Shown one piece after another: positions 24,791 to 37,000 of a DNA stretch of 64,000 nucleotides; within the stretch, counting starts at the first letter, position 1, and the number at the start of each line of letters is the position of its first letter. Under the pieces are notes generated by a model. It did no database searches and was not told where the DNA came from. It saw only the letters and a program-made list of their open reading frames with translations. The DNA is from Glandiceps talaboti. Taxonomy: Eukaryota > Hemichordata > Enteropneusta > Spengelidae. The translations under genes and the position numbers were made by a program. The stretch lies in contig NC_135555.1 of the NCBI RefSeq assembly GCF_964340395.1, forward strand, positions 1,231,001 to 1,295,000. Reading direction: 5' to 3'.

Positions 24791-25140
24791 TTATTACATC
24801 TGTAGAAGTCTAGTAGTACATTTCTATTAATTTTGTATCAATAAATCTAAAATACTAAAATGAAATGATAATATTTTTGTTGAATGTTAAATTGTTAATA
24901 CATAAGTCAATAATAGTAAACATGAATGTATATATACTATACGGTCTAATCACGCTTTTTTTATATTTCAAGCGTGTTCTATTGGGTTCTATTTGGTGCA
25001 TGCGAATATTAGAACTTTTCACATGTATAACCGTTAATCACATGCGGTTGTCGTTCTGTTCCATAACATTCAGATATATTCAGATGTTTACCTAATATGT
25101 CTTGCCTATAGATACCTTGATAAAGAATTTTTATTTGAAA

Positions 25141-25248
25141 CGTCGGATTTTACATCTATTTATTCGGACTGTCTCACAAGTTCCTTATGTTTTACGTCGG
25201 ATTTTACATCTATTTATTCGGACTGTCTCACAAGTTCCTTATGTTTTT
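25141..25248. repeat. 54-bp perfect tandem duplication
   Basis: Two copies with period 54 starting at CGTCGGATTTTACATC, identical to the eye. The bases just before the first copy (CTTGATAAAG ... GAAACGTCGG) resemble a decayed hammerhead-type core. Confidence 0.9.
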
Positions 25249-25260
25249 ATATATATGCGC

Positions 25261-25263
25261 ACG

Positions 25264-25306
<43 letters not shown>
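25261..25306. repeat. (AC)n microsatellite
   Basis: About 20 AC dinucleotides after two ACGC units. Confidence 0.95.
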
Positions 25307-25310
<4 letters not shown>

Positions 25311-25550
25311 TGTTTATGTTACATTTCATATTTTGAAAGATGTGTTGATATCTAGATCAACTCCTTATAAATGTTTACCATTCTAGTAATATAAACTATT
25401 AGTAATCTGGAAACCTGATGATGTTACTACAGCAATTAGTAAAACATATGCCTGCAGCTTTATTGAATATATCAAAGTTATAAGATATGTTACGTTGTAG
25501 TTTTCCTGTGTCACATTGTCTCTGTTTTCTCAGTTTAAATTGTAGATGAA

Positions 25551-26280
25551 ATGGAAGAAAGTGGAAAGAGGGTAATTGATGATGTAGACAAGAAGCAGCA
25601 AAGTGTGAGACGGAAAGAACCAAAGCAGAGAGAAACTGCTAAAACAGAGCCCAAAACACTCAATGTTAAACTTACTATAGATAGCAGTACTAAACCAGAA
25701 ACCAGAAACACACATCAACAACAACAGCAAAGTGTGAGACGAAAAGAACCAAAGCAGAAAGACCAGTATGTAGCTACAAAGAAGGAACCAAAATATACAG
25801 AGAGTAAAAATGTGGAGAGTAGTGTAAGGAAGGATAAAGTGAAACTTGGAAACCAACAAGAATCAAGTATGAGACAAAGGGACTCACAGCAGAAGAAACA
25901 ATTGAGTGAGTCAAAAAGTATGGATGTGAAGGAAAGAAAGGATGGTGGGATGAAGAAGGAGGAATACTGGGATGTACATAAACAGGAACCAAGTGTAAGA
26001 AGGAAAGAACCAAAGGGGATTACGCCACATACTACAGCTGAGGTACCTTCAACAAAAGTTCAAACAAGTACGAAACAAAGTTTCAAATCAGACCAAAGTA
26101 GCTTGAAGCAAGAGCAGAGAGGACAGAAGTTGTCACAAGAAAGTGGGGGCGGAAGAGGAGAAAAGACAGGAAGTACAGAGAAGATGAAAGAAAAACATGA
26201 AAAGGATGATTGCAGAGAGCAAGTGAAATCTAATGAAGCAAGGGATGGTTCTAAAATGATATCACCACCACACAACAAGA
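25551..26280 (+). other. Disordered N-terminal region with three SVRRKEPK motifs
   Basis: Residues 1-243 are rich in Lys, Glu, Gln and Ser with no predicted fold. The octapeptide SVRRKEPK occurs exactly at residues 18-25, 61-68 and 148-155, with looser KxEPK versions between. The even conservation of eight residues against a drifting background suggests a short binding or localisation motif; its partner is unknown. Confidence 0.7.
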
Positions 26281-29200
26281 AATCTAAGTTACAGGATGAA
26301 CTAATAGAGTTATTTTGTCAATATGATGGTTATCAACTTGCTGAAAACCAGGTCAGTACAATGTATGCAAAGCGATACCATAAAAACCTTACAACAAAGA
26401 AATTTGGAGTCAGCAGTGTGAGAGAGCTGATGTCACTATTCAGTGAGGTCTTTGATATGTCAGTAAATCCTAAATCAAATAAAACGTGGATCACGTTGAA
26501 GGAAAAATTCAGAGGTGATGAAGAGAAGAGAAGTGGTACTGCATCACCAAAATCTCAAGAACAAGCTCCTAAACCATGTAGAAAGCAGACTGGCCTAGAA
26601 TCAATGGTTTTGCCACTATCATTGCCATCTACATCCAAAGATACTGGTATCGTCTCAGACTCAGAATGCAGTAGTGTCAGTGGAAATGAGAACAACAAAC
26701 TTGAACTTTATCCAACTCAAATCGTAGATAAAAGTCAACTGAGAGATGAACTTGTTAAAATACTTCAATTCTACGAACATGGAATCCCAGAATTTTACCT
26801 CCATACTGCATACACCAGAATTTACAAGAAAGGGTTACAACCAAGGCGTTATGGCTTTGGAAATCTTGAAGACGTCTTCAAGGAATTCAACATGATTAAC
26901 ACAAGTATGTTTGGTAAAGTAAGCAAACTGTGGCTACAGCTAGATGAGAAATACAGAGACAAAGATTTTAACCCAGAAGATATTGGTCTCCAGATTGATA
27001 GAACACATCTAGGACAATTGAAAAGAGAGATGATAGAGTTACTATACAAACATCACCCCAAGGGTTTCAGATGGTGTGATGTAAACAACCGCTATAGTAT
27101 GATGTTCAGGAAAAATTTGAACGTGAAAGATTATGGACTAAGTAATAAAGATGACCTGATCTTTCTATTTCTGGATATCTTCGAATCCAGGCCTGTGAAT
27201 ACTAACTTTCGCAATCATATGGTGAAACTTAGTTCAGCCTTAGTACAGCAAGAGAAACACAAGGTGAGTCAAGTTTCACTTTCATTAGTCCCAAACAAAC
27301 CAACAGAATCTCTTGTAAACCAACTAGTAGAACCAAATGAAAGTGAAACTAAGGAAAACCAACATGGAGGACCAATTGCAAGGGGAAGTCTGGCCCAATC
27401 GGATGAGGTCTCCTGTGATAGCAGTCTCCTGCCCTCTAGTGGTGATTCACAACCTATGTCACCAAAGGTGAATGAAAAGAGTGAGACTGATGAGTATCAG
27501 CAAGCAATAAGGGACCAATTGTTCACCTTCCAATCGCAGATAGAAGCATATCAAGCTCAGTTTCACCAGATGATGACACAGGCACAGACGATGGTGTCAA
27601 TAGGAACGTTAGACCAGCGTCAGTTTGTACAGTATAAATATGAAACTGAGGCTTATCATATTGCTGCTATCAAACAGGTGATGAGTGCCAGGCAGCAATT
27701 TATACAAATGAATGGCATTGACATGGACAAAGTGAATGAGCAAATGCCATATGATGCATTCACCAGTCCAGTTACTGCTGTCCCTGTAGAAAGCTGTAGT
27801 ACTACAGATACCAGTCTGTCACATATACCCAAACAACAGCCAGTGCCACTAATGTCAGTTAATACAACACCAATTGCATCCAGTGTTACAAAAGCTTCAA
27901 GTGAACATGCACCAGTAACCAATCATTCACAGGCTCTTATTGCACCTGGTGCAACCGGTCCAAGCAGTCAGACAGGTGAAAGGTCATCACGATGGGGAAG
28001 TGATAAGGGAACCAAAACTAGTACTCCAGCCAAGCAGAAAGAAAAGTTAGATGGAGAAGAATGGCCAGACTTGATGATGAGCCTAAAAGAAGGGAAAACA
28101 AGCAAAAAAGAAGCAGTAGCTAAGCAAGAAGTAAAGACATCTGTCAAGGAAACCACTCCAAATTTACAACCAGTCAAGACTAAGGTAAATACATTATTAC
28201 CCACACAAAGCTTTATCCAAACTCTACCAAAATCAACATATAAAGGGGGAACACCTGGCAAGGAGTACGTGAGTGCAGTGTGTAATGATGTCATCAACAG
28301 ACTGGCTGAGAGTGGCGAATACGTAACAGTGGACAAAGTCATCAAGTTGGTGTTTCAGAGCTTCAACGTGTCTTCATTATCAGCATTAGGCTTCAGAAAT
28401 GAAAAACATATCACAAGAATCTTTGAACTGCATCAGTTACAGTGTAAAGTGAATGCTTACATCCAGGCTTTTATCCTTGTACGGTCAATATCCACAGTGT
28501 ATGAACTCCTGCTGGGATTAGCAACCATTGACAAAACCAAGACAAGCTATGCAGACCTGAAATTGGGTCCCCTAGCTAAGCAACCATTAGTGTTTGACAC
28601 ATTCAAGCTCCCTCAAGTGTTAGCAGATTCTGAAATTCCTCAGATAACCACCATGGATATAATGGGTCATCTTCGAATATTTATGAAAAAGTTTGATTGT
28701 TGGACCAAACCAGTAGATATGCAGAAATTTATGGAATATCTGATAGAAGAATACCAGTGTGAAGAACCATATCAGCTTGGTGTTAGAATACAGAGTGTTG
28801 CTTTGGTTATTTCGGTAAGTTTTAATCTCTCTGGTCCATGTGTCAAACTGTCATTCTATTAATGATGTGCATGATTACTAATGGTGCATACATTGATATA
28901 GACTGTAAGATAGTCATGTCACTACACCCTAAGTTAATGACCTTTTAGTACCAATAGTAGAGAAAGGAGCAAGCTGATGTGTGAGGGCACCATTATACCG
29001 TACAGACTAACATTCAGTGAGTGCTAGCATTACTTTTGGATGAATTCCATATTGCAGGCAACAGGGAAGTTTGGTTTTTGGCCCATTTCCAGTGATTTAA
29101 ATGAAATACCAATGTAGGAAACGAACCCATTTCAGAATTAATTATCTTATTAAATGATTTTAGCATCTTTTCATTGTATTTCACATATTTCATGTAATTA

Positions 29201-31025
29201 GTACTGTGAAATTGTCATTTGAAATTTTTTTATCTGCCGTATTCAATTTCATTTCATAATTGGTAACCGAGAATGACTCAAGTAATGACATGCATATTTA
29301 TGTTTCCATACAGGTCATTAAGAAAGCTCAGAGGGATGAAAAAGAAATCTACTCCAACGTACGAGTTCAGGCAGTGAAAGATGTTGAAAATGATGTCAAG
29401 AAGAATATTGAGAAATTAAAATCATCATTGATGGATGGATTTGGACAACCAGTAGGTGCTACAGCTGTACCAGGATATGAATTACGTAAGAGATATGCAA
29501 ACCTGACAGCAGCAGAGGTGATCATAGACGTCTTTATGGCATTTAAAGGTATCTTTGTTAACAGAACATTACAACGACATGCTGAAAAGTTCTTTGATGC
29601 TATATTAATGGACCCACTGTCAAGACAGTTATTCCAGCTGGCAGTTTGTACTGGACAGTTGGAACCACCAGACGGATTAGTTAACTTTGGACAAGGTCAA
29701 CCTGGTGTGAATCAACACAACACAACCCCTAATGATGGTGATGGGGATGATAAGAAAGAACAACAACAGCCACCACCTCCAGGTGAGTACAAATTATAAA
29801 ATAATAATGTTTTTGCTAAGGTTTAAGAAAGCGAGGATAAAAGAGAAGGGAAATCTGGTAAGCTTAGTATACTTTAAATAAAATGATACAAAATAGGAGA
29901 GGCTTGGAACAATTTTTTTTTTTTTGGATAACCAACTTTCTGGTAGTAAAACAATAGAAAATTGACATTACTTCAAAAAGTGTCCGTGGTGAGGCATTGT
30001 CTGGTTTGAGTGGATGATTACAACATGTACCGAGAATGTAATCTTATAACTGAAGTTGTTCTTTTCATCTTTGCTATAGCTACATTACTTCAACAACTGG
30101 TGAAATATCTAGAAAGATGTCAAGGTGTTTTAAATCTGACTATACTTGCAAGGATTGAAAAGAAATTAGTGGAGCATTTCAAGTTTGAATCTTTCATGTC
30201 AATGGGATATGGTCCTTTCTTAGAATATATCACACATCATCCACAGGTAAGAACAATGGCCGTGCTTTTGGTGAATTTTTAGCAAAACTTAACTGAGGTT
30301 GAGTATTTAGATGGGTTACCACCAGACACAATTTGGCCAATTGCACTCAAACTTCAAGGAATGTTACTTTTTGTATGAGTTGGGGAATTTTCAAGACAAA
30401 CTAATGTGATCAGTGAAATACATATTGAAATTAAATAAAATGATGATTTTTGATCCAAAGACTTAAAGTCCAAAGCTGGTGAGGAGGTGATTAGTTGGGA
30501 ATTTTAGTGGAGATATCTTTAGATGTGCCAAGACAAAAATTATTGTAAATGAGGTGATTCCACCTTGATGTGCAATTTACCTCAAAAAAATTAAATGTGA
30601 TATTTTCAGACTGATTTGTGAGTATACTATAGTATCTAGACTCACTCATACTCCCAACAGATATACAGTATACATAGATCAACCATTTTTCCCCTTTAGA
30701 TGTTGGAAGAGTATGGTGGAAGTCAACTTGGTGTTGGAAGTACAGGGTCTACAATGTCTAAATATACCATGTACAGACCAAGTAAACAAGATGTTCTGGA
30801 ATTTATACAACAGTGTGGTGCACTGGATAAGGTAAGGCAAGAAAACTATTAAAAAAATGGTATGATAAAGTCCAAATTCCTGAGAAATAAAATCACTCTG
30901 GAAAAAATTCAAATGATCAGTTAAAATATACTGACAAATAAATAAATATGAGAGATATCGGCACAAGAATAAAATTAGTTTGACTAATGGGGCTTTTTTC
31001 ATGCATGAATGCTGACAGACACACA

Positions 31026-31064
<39 letters not shown>

Positions 31065-34000
31065 TCACGTTCATGTTCATGTTCACATGTATATGCACAC
31101 ATACATTAAAGGGTACCTTTGAGAGGTATTGTGATCACCTTTCAGCTTTATTCAGTAACTTCTGAAGTACTAGATACAAAGTCTTAACTACAAGACTACA
31201 TATAATTTATCCTATTCGATTTAAAGTCACTATGGAGTTATGGTTTTTTAAAATACAGTGCCTCAGTTCTACACCACACAAACCAACAAAATCAAAGGTC
31301 CCAGCTTGTTCAATCTACTAAAATATTGAAATCTTCAAATAACTTTTTCTGTAGATTGATTTGATAGAGAGAAGTCTATGTAATCATTTCAAAGTTCTAA
31401 CTGTGAGGGAGTTGGGCCATGGATCATTGCCACAGCTGATCAGTACAGTAAAGAAACAACAGAAAACAGCTGGCCATGAATCTACCAGTGTCCTACACAA
31501 CAGAGTTGTCTATGAAACGGCCTTCTGTGCTAATAACAGGTATGTTGAATGCAGTCTTTCTGTGCTAATAACAGGTATGTTGAATGCAGTCTTTCTGTGC
31601 TAATAACAGGTATGTTGAATGCAGTCTTTCTGTGCTAATAACAGGTATGTTGAATGCAGTCTTTCTGTGCTAATAATAGGTATGTTGAATGCAGTCTTTC
31701 TGTGCTAATAACAGGTATGTTGAATGCAGTTTTTCTGTGCTAATAATAGGTATGTTGAATGCAGTTTTTCTGTGCTAATAATAGGTATGTTGAATGCAGT
31801 CTTTCTGTGCTAATAATAGGTATGTTGAATGCAGTCTTTCTGTGCTAATAACAGGTATGTTGAATGCAGTCTTTCTGTGCTAATAACAGGTATGTTGAAT
31901 GCAGTTTTTCTGTGCTAATAATAGGTATGTTGAATGCAGTTTTTCTGTGCTAATAATAGGTATGTTGAATGCAATCTGTGCTAATAACAGGTATGTTGAA
32001 TGCAGTCTTTCTGTGCTAATAACAGGTATGTTGAATGCAATCTGTGTGTGCTAATAACAGGTATGTTGAATGCAATCTGTGTGTGCTAATAACAGGTATG
32101 TTGTATGCAGTTTTTCTGTGCTAATAACAGGTATGTTGAATGCAATCTTTCTGTGCTAATAACAGGTATGTTGAATGTAGTTTTCTGTGCTAATAACAGG
32201 TATGTTAAATGCAGTCTTTCTGTGCTAATAACAGGTATGTTGAATGCAGTTTTTCTGTGCTAATAACAGGTATGTTGAATGCAGTCTTTCTGTGCTAATA
32301 ACAGGTATGTTGAATGCAGTCTTTCTGTGCTAATAACAGGTATGTTGAATGCAATCTGTGTGTAGTAATAACAGGTATGTTGAATGCAATCTGTGTGTAG
32401 TAATAATAGGTATGTTGAATGCAGTTTTTCTGTGCTAATCACAGGTATGTTGAATGCAGTTTTTCTGTGCTAATCACAGGTATGTTGAATGCAGTCTTTC
32501 TGTGCTAATCACAGGTATGTTGAATGCAGTCTTTCTGTGCTAATAACAGGTATGTTGAATGCAGTCTTTCTGTGCTAATAACAGGTATGTTGAATGCAGT
32601 CTTTCTGTGCTAATCACAGGTATGTTGAATGCAATCTGTGTGTGCTAATAACAGGTATGTTGAATGCAGTCTTTCTGTGCTAATAACAGGTATGTTGAAT
32701 GCAGTCTTTCTGTGCTAATAACAGGTATGTTGAATGCAGTTTTTCTGTGCTAATAACAGGTATGTTGAATGCAGTCTTTCTGTGCTAATAACAGGTATGT
32801 TGAATGCAGTTTTTCTGTGCTAATAACAGGTATGTTGAATGCAGTTTTTCTGTGCTAATAACAGGTATGTTGAATGCAGTTTTTCTGTGCTAATAACAGG
32901 TATGTTGAATGCAGTCTTTCTGTGCTAATAACAGGTATGTTGAATGCAATCTGTGTGTGCTAATAACAGGTATGTTGAATGCAGTTTTTCTGTGCTAATA
33001 ACAGGTATGTTGAATGCAGTTTTTCTGTGCTAATAACAGGTATGTTGAATGCAATCTTTCTGTGCTAATAACAGGTATGTTGAATGCAGTCTTTCTGTGC
33101 TAATAACAGGTATGTTGAATGCAATCTGTGTGTGCTAATAACAGGTATGTTGAATGCAATCTGTGTGTGCTAATAACAGGTATGTTGTATGCAGTTTTTC
33201 TGTGCTAATAACAGGTATGTTGAATGCAGTCTTTCTGTGCTAATAACAGGTATGTTGAATGCAATCTGTGTGTGCTAATAACAGGTATGTTGAATGCAGT
33301 TTTTCTGTGCTAATAATAGGTATGTTGAATGTAGTTTTCTGTGCTAATAACAGGTATGTTGAATGCAGTTTTTCTGTGCTAATAACAGGTATGTTGAATG
33401 CAGTCTTTCTGTGCTAATAACAGGTATGTTGAATGCAGTCTTTCTGTGCTAATAACAGGTATGTTGAATGCAATCTGTGTGTAGTAATAACAGGTATGTT
33501 GAATGCAATCTGTGTGTAGTAATAATAGGTATGTTGAATGCAGTTTTTCTGTGCTAATCACAGGTATGTTGAATGCAGTTTTTCTGTGCTAATCACAGGT
33601 ATGTTGAATGCAGTCTTTCTGTGCTAATCACAGGTATGTTGAATGCAGTCTTTCTGTGCTAATAACAGGTATGTTGAATGCAGTCTTTCTGTGCTAATAA
33701 CAGGTATGTTGAATGCAGTCTTTCTGTGCTAATCACAGGTATGTTGAATGCAATCTGTGTGTGCTAATAACAGGTATGTTGAATGCAGTCTTTCTGTGCT
33801 AATAACAGGTATGTTGAATGCAATCTGTGTGTGCTAATAACAGGTATGTTGAATGCAGTTTTTCTGTGCTAATAACAGGTATGTTGAATGCAGTCTTTCT
33901 GTGCTAATAACAGGTATGTTGAATGCAGTTTTTCTGTGCTAATAACAGGTATGTTGAATGCAGTTTTTCTGTGCTAATAACAGGTATGTTGAATGCAGTT

Positions 34001-37000
34001 TTTCTGTGCTAATAACAGGTATGTTGAATGCAGTCTTTCTGTGCTAATAACAGGTATGTTGAATGCAATCTGTGTGTGCTAATAACAGGTATGTTGAATG
34101 CAGTTTTTCTGTGCTAATAACAGGTATGTTGAATGCAGTTTTTCTGTGCTAATAACAGGTATGTTGAATGCAATCTTTCTGTGCTAATAACAGGTATGTT
34201 GAATGCAGTCTTTCTGTGCTAATAACAGGTATGTTGAATGCAATCTGTGTGTGCTAATAACAGGTATGTTGAATGCAATCTGTGTGTGCTAATAACAGGT
34301 ATGTTGTATGCAGTTTTTCTGTGCTAATAACAGGTATGTTGAATGCAGTCTTTCTGTGCTAATAACAGGTATGTTGAATGCAATCTGTGTGTGCTAATAA
34401 CAGGTATGTTGAATGCAATCTGTGTGTGCTAATCACAGGTATGTTGAATGCAATCTGTCTGTGCTAATAACAGGTATGTTGAATGCAGTCTTTCTGTGCT
34501 AATAACAGGTATGTTGTATGCAGTTTTTCTGTGCTAATAACAGGTATGTTGAATGCAATCTGTGTGTGCTAATAACAGGTATGTTGAATGCAATCTGTGT
34601 GTGCTAATCACAGGTATGTTGAATGCAATCTGTCTGTGCTAATAACAGGTATGTTGAATGCAATCTGTCTGTGCTAATAACAGGTATGTTGAATGCAGTT
34701 TTTCTGTGCTAATAACAGGTATGTTGTATGCAGTTTTTCTGTGCTAATAACAGGTATGTTGAATGCAGTTTTTCTGTGCTAATAACAGGTATGTTGAATG
34801 CAATCTGTGTGTGCTAATAACAGGTATGTTGAATGCAGTTTTTCTGTGCTAATAACAGGTATGTTGAATGCAATCTGTGTGTGCTAATAACAGGTATGTT
34901 GAATGCAGTCTTTCTGTAGTAATAACAGGTATGTTGTATGCAGTTTTTCTGTGCTAATAACAGGTATGTTGAATGCAGTCTTTCTGTAGTAATAACAGGT
35001 ATGTTGAATGCAGTTTTTCTGTGCTAATAACAGGTATGTTAAATGCAGTCTTTCTGTGCTAATAACAGGTATGTTGTATGCAGTTTTTCTGTGCTAATAA
35101 CAGGTATGTTGTATGCAGTTTTTCTGTGCTAATAACAGGTATGTTGTATGCAGTTTTTCTGTGCTAATAACAGGTATGTTAAATGCAGTCTTTCTGTGCT
35201 AATAACAGGTATGTTGAATGCAGTCTTTCTGTGCTAATAACAGGTATGTTGAATGCAGTCTTTCTGTGCTAATAACAGGTATGTTAAATGCAGTCTTTCT
35301 GTGCTAATAACAGGTATGTTGAATGCAGTCTTTCTGTGCTAATAACAGGTATGTTGAATGCAATCTGTGTGTGCTAATAACAGGTATGTTGAATGCAATC
35401 TGTGTGTGCTAATAACAGGTATGTTGAATGCAATCTGTGTGTGCTAATAACAGGTATGTTGAATGCAATCTGTGTGTGCTAATAACAGGTATGTTGAATG
35501 CAATCTGTGTGTGCTAATAACAGGTATGTTGAATGCAGTCTTTCTGTGCTAATAACAGGTATGTTGAATGCAGTCTTTCTGTGCTAATAACAGGTATGTT
35601 GTATGCAGTTTTTCTGTGCTAATAACAGGTATGTTGTATGCAGTTTTTCTGTGCTAATAACAGGTATGTTGTATGCAGTTTTTCTGTGCTAATAACAGGT
35701 ATGTTAAATGCAGTCTTTCTGTGCTAATAACAGGTATGTTGAATGCAATCTGTGTGTGCTAATAACAGGTATGTTGAATGCAATCTGTGTGTGCTAATAA
35801 CAGGTATGTTGAATGCAATCTGTGTGTGCTAATAACAGGTATGTTGAATGCAATCTGTGTGTGCTAATAACAGGTATGTTGAATGCAGTTTTTCTGTGCT
35901 AATAACAGGTATGTTGAATGCAGTCTTTCTGTGCTAATAACAGGTATGTTGAATGCAATCTGTGTGTGCTAATAACAGGTATGTTGAATGCAATCTGTGT
36001 GTAGTAATAATAGGTATGTTGTATGCAGTTTTTCTGTGCTAATCACAGGTATGTTGAATGCAGTTTTTCTGTGCTAATAATAGGTATGTTGAATGCAATC
36101 TGTGTGTGCTAATAACAGGTATGTTGAATGCAGTCTTTCTGTGCTAATAACAGGTATGTTGAGTGCAATCTGTGTGTGCTAATAACAGGTATGTTGTATG
36201 CAGTTTTTCTGTGCTAATAACAGGTATGTTGAATGCAGTCTTTCTGTGCTAATAACAGGTATGTTGAATGCAGTCTTTCTGTGCTAATAACAGGTATGTT
36301 GAATGCAGTTTTTCTGTGCTAATAACAGGTATGTTGAATGCAATCTGTGTGTGCTAATAACAGGTATGTTGAATGCAATCTGTCTGTGCTAATAACAGGT
36401 ATGTTAAATGCAGTCTTTCTGTGCTAATAACAGGTATGTTGAATGCAGTCTTTCTGTGCTAATAACAGGTATGTTGAATGCAGTCTTTCTGTGCTAATAA
36501 CAGGTATGTTGTATGCAGTCTTTCTATGCTAATAACAGGTATGTTAAATGCAGTTTTTCTGTGCTAATAACAGGTATGTTGAATGCAGTCTTTCTGTGCT
36601 AATAACAGGTATGTTGAATGCAATCTGTGTGTGCTAATAACAGGTATGTTGAATGCAGTCTTTCTGTGCTAATAACAGGTATGTTGAATGCAATCTGTGT
36701 GTGCTAATAACAGGTATGTTAAATGCAATCTTTCTGTGCTAATAACAGGTATGTTGTGTGCAGTTTTTCTGTGCTAATAACAGGTATGTTAAATGCAGTC
36801 TTTCTGTAGTAATAACAGGTATGTTGAATGCAATTTTTCTGTGCTAATAAATAAAATATGTAATGTTCATTATGCATTATAGCAAGATTTGACTCTACCA
36901 AGTTGATGCTGACTTAAAGATTATCTATTGAAGTCATTCGAGAACAAGTTTTTATATAACACAGACAGTCTTGATTGATCGATTGGAGCTACTTTGATTT

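Larger units (their letters stand above)
22079..25550. other. Divergent spacer between USB1 and the LOTUS-NO VEIN gene
   Basis: The two genes are head to head, so both promoters should lie here. 22560-22760 is less AT-rich and has several CpG; a donor-like CGATGTAAGT at 22601 and an acceptor-like TTTTCTCAG ending at 25533 could bound a non-coding first intron of the plus-strand gene, but this is a guess. Also present: (TTTTA)n 23346-23393, (ATA)n 24713-24790, a 54-bp duplication 25141-25248 and (AC)n 25261-25306. I see no coding exon. Confidence 0.6.

Noticed and set aside
30679-31102. Minus-strand frames rich in Val/Cys
   Set aside because: Shadow of an (AC)n microsatellite and of exon 30700-30831 on the other strand.
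31523-36850. CRISPR-like regular array
   Set aside because: Units are contiguous with no unique spacers, in an animal intron; it is a minisatellite.
32260-36901. Three 60-codon minus-strand frames with STYLLL / IQHTCYYY repeats
   Set aside because: Frames through the 35-bp array; two are identical because of the higher-order duplication.
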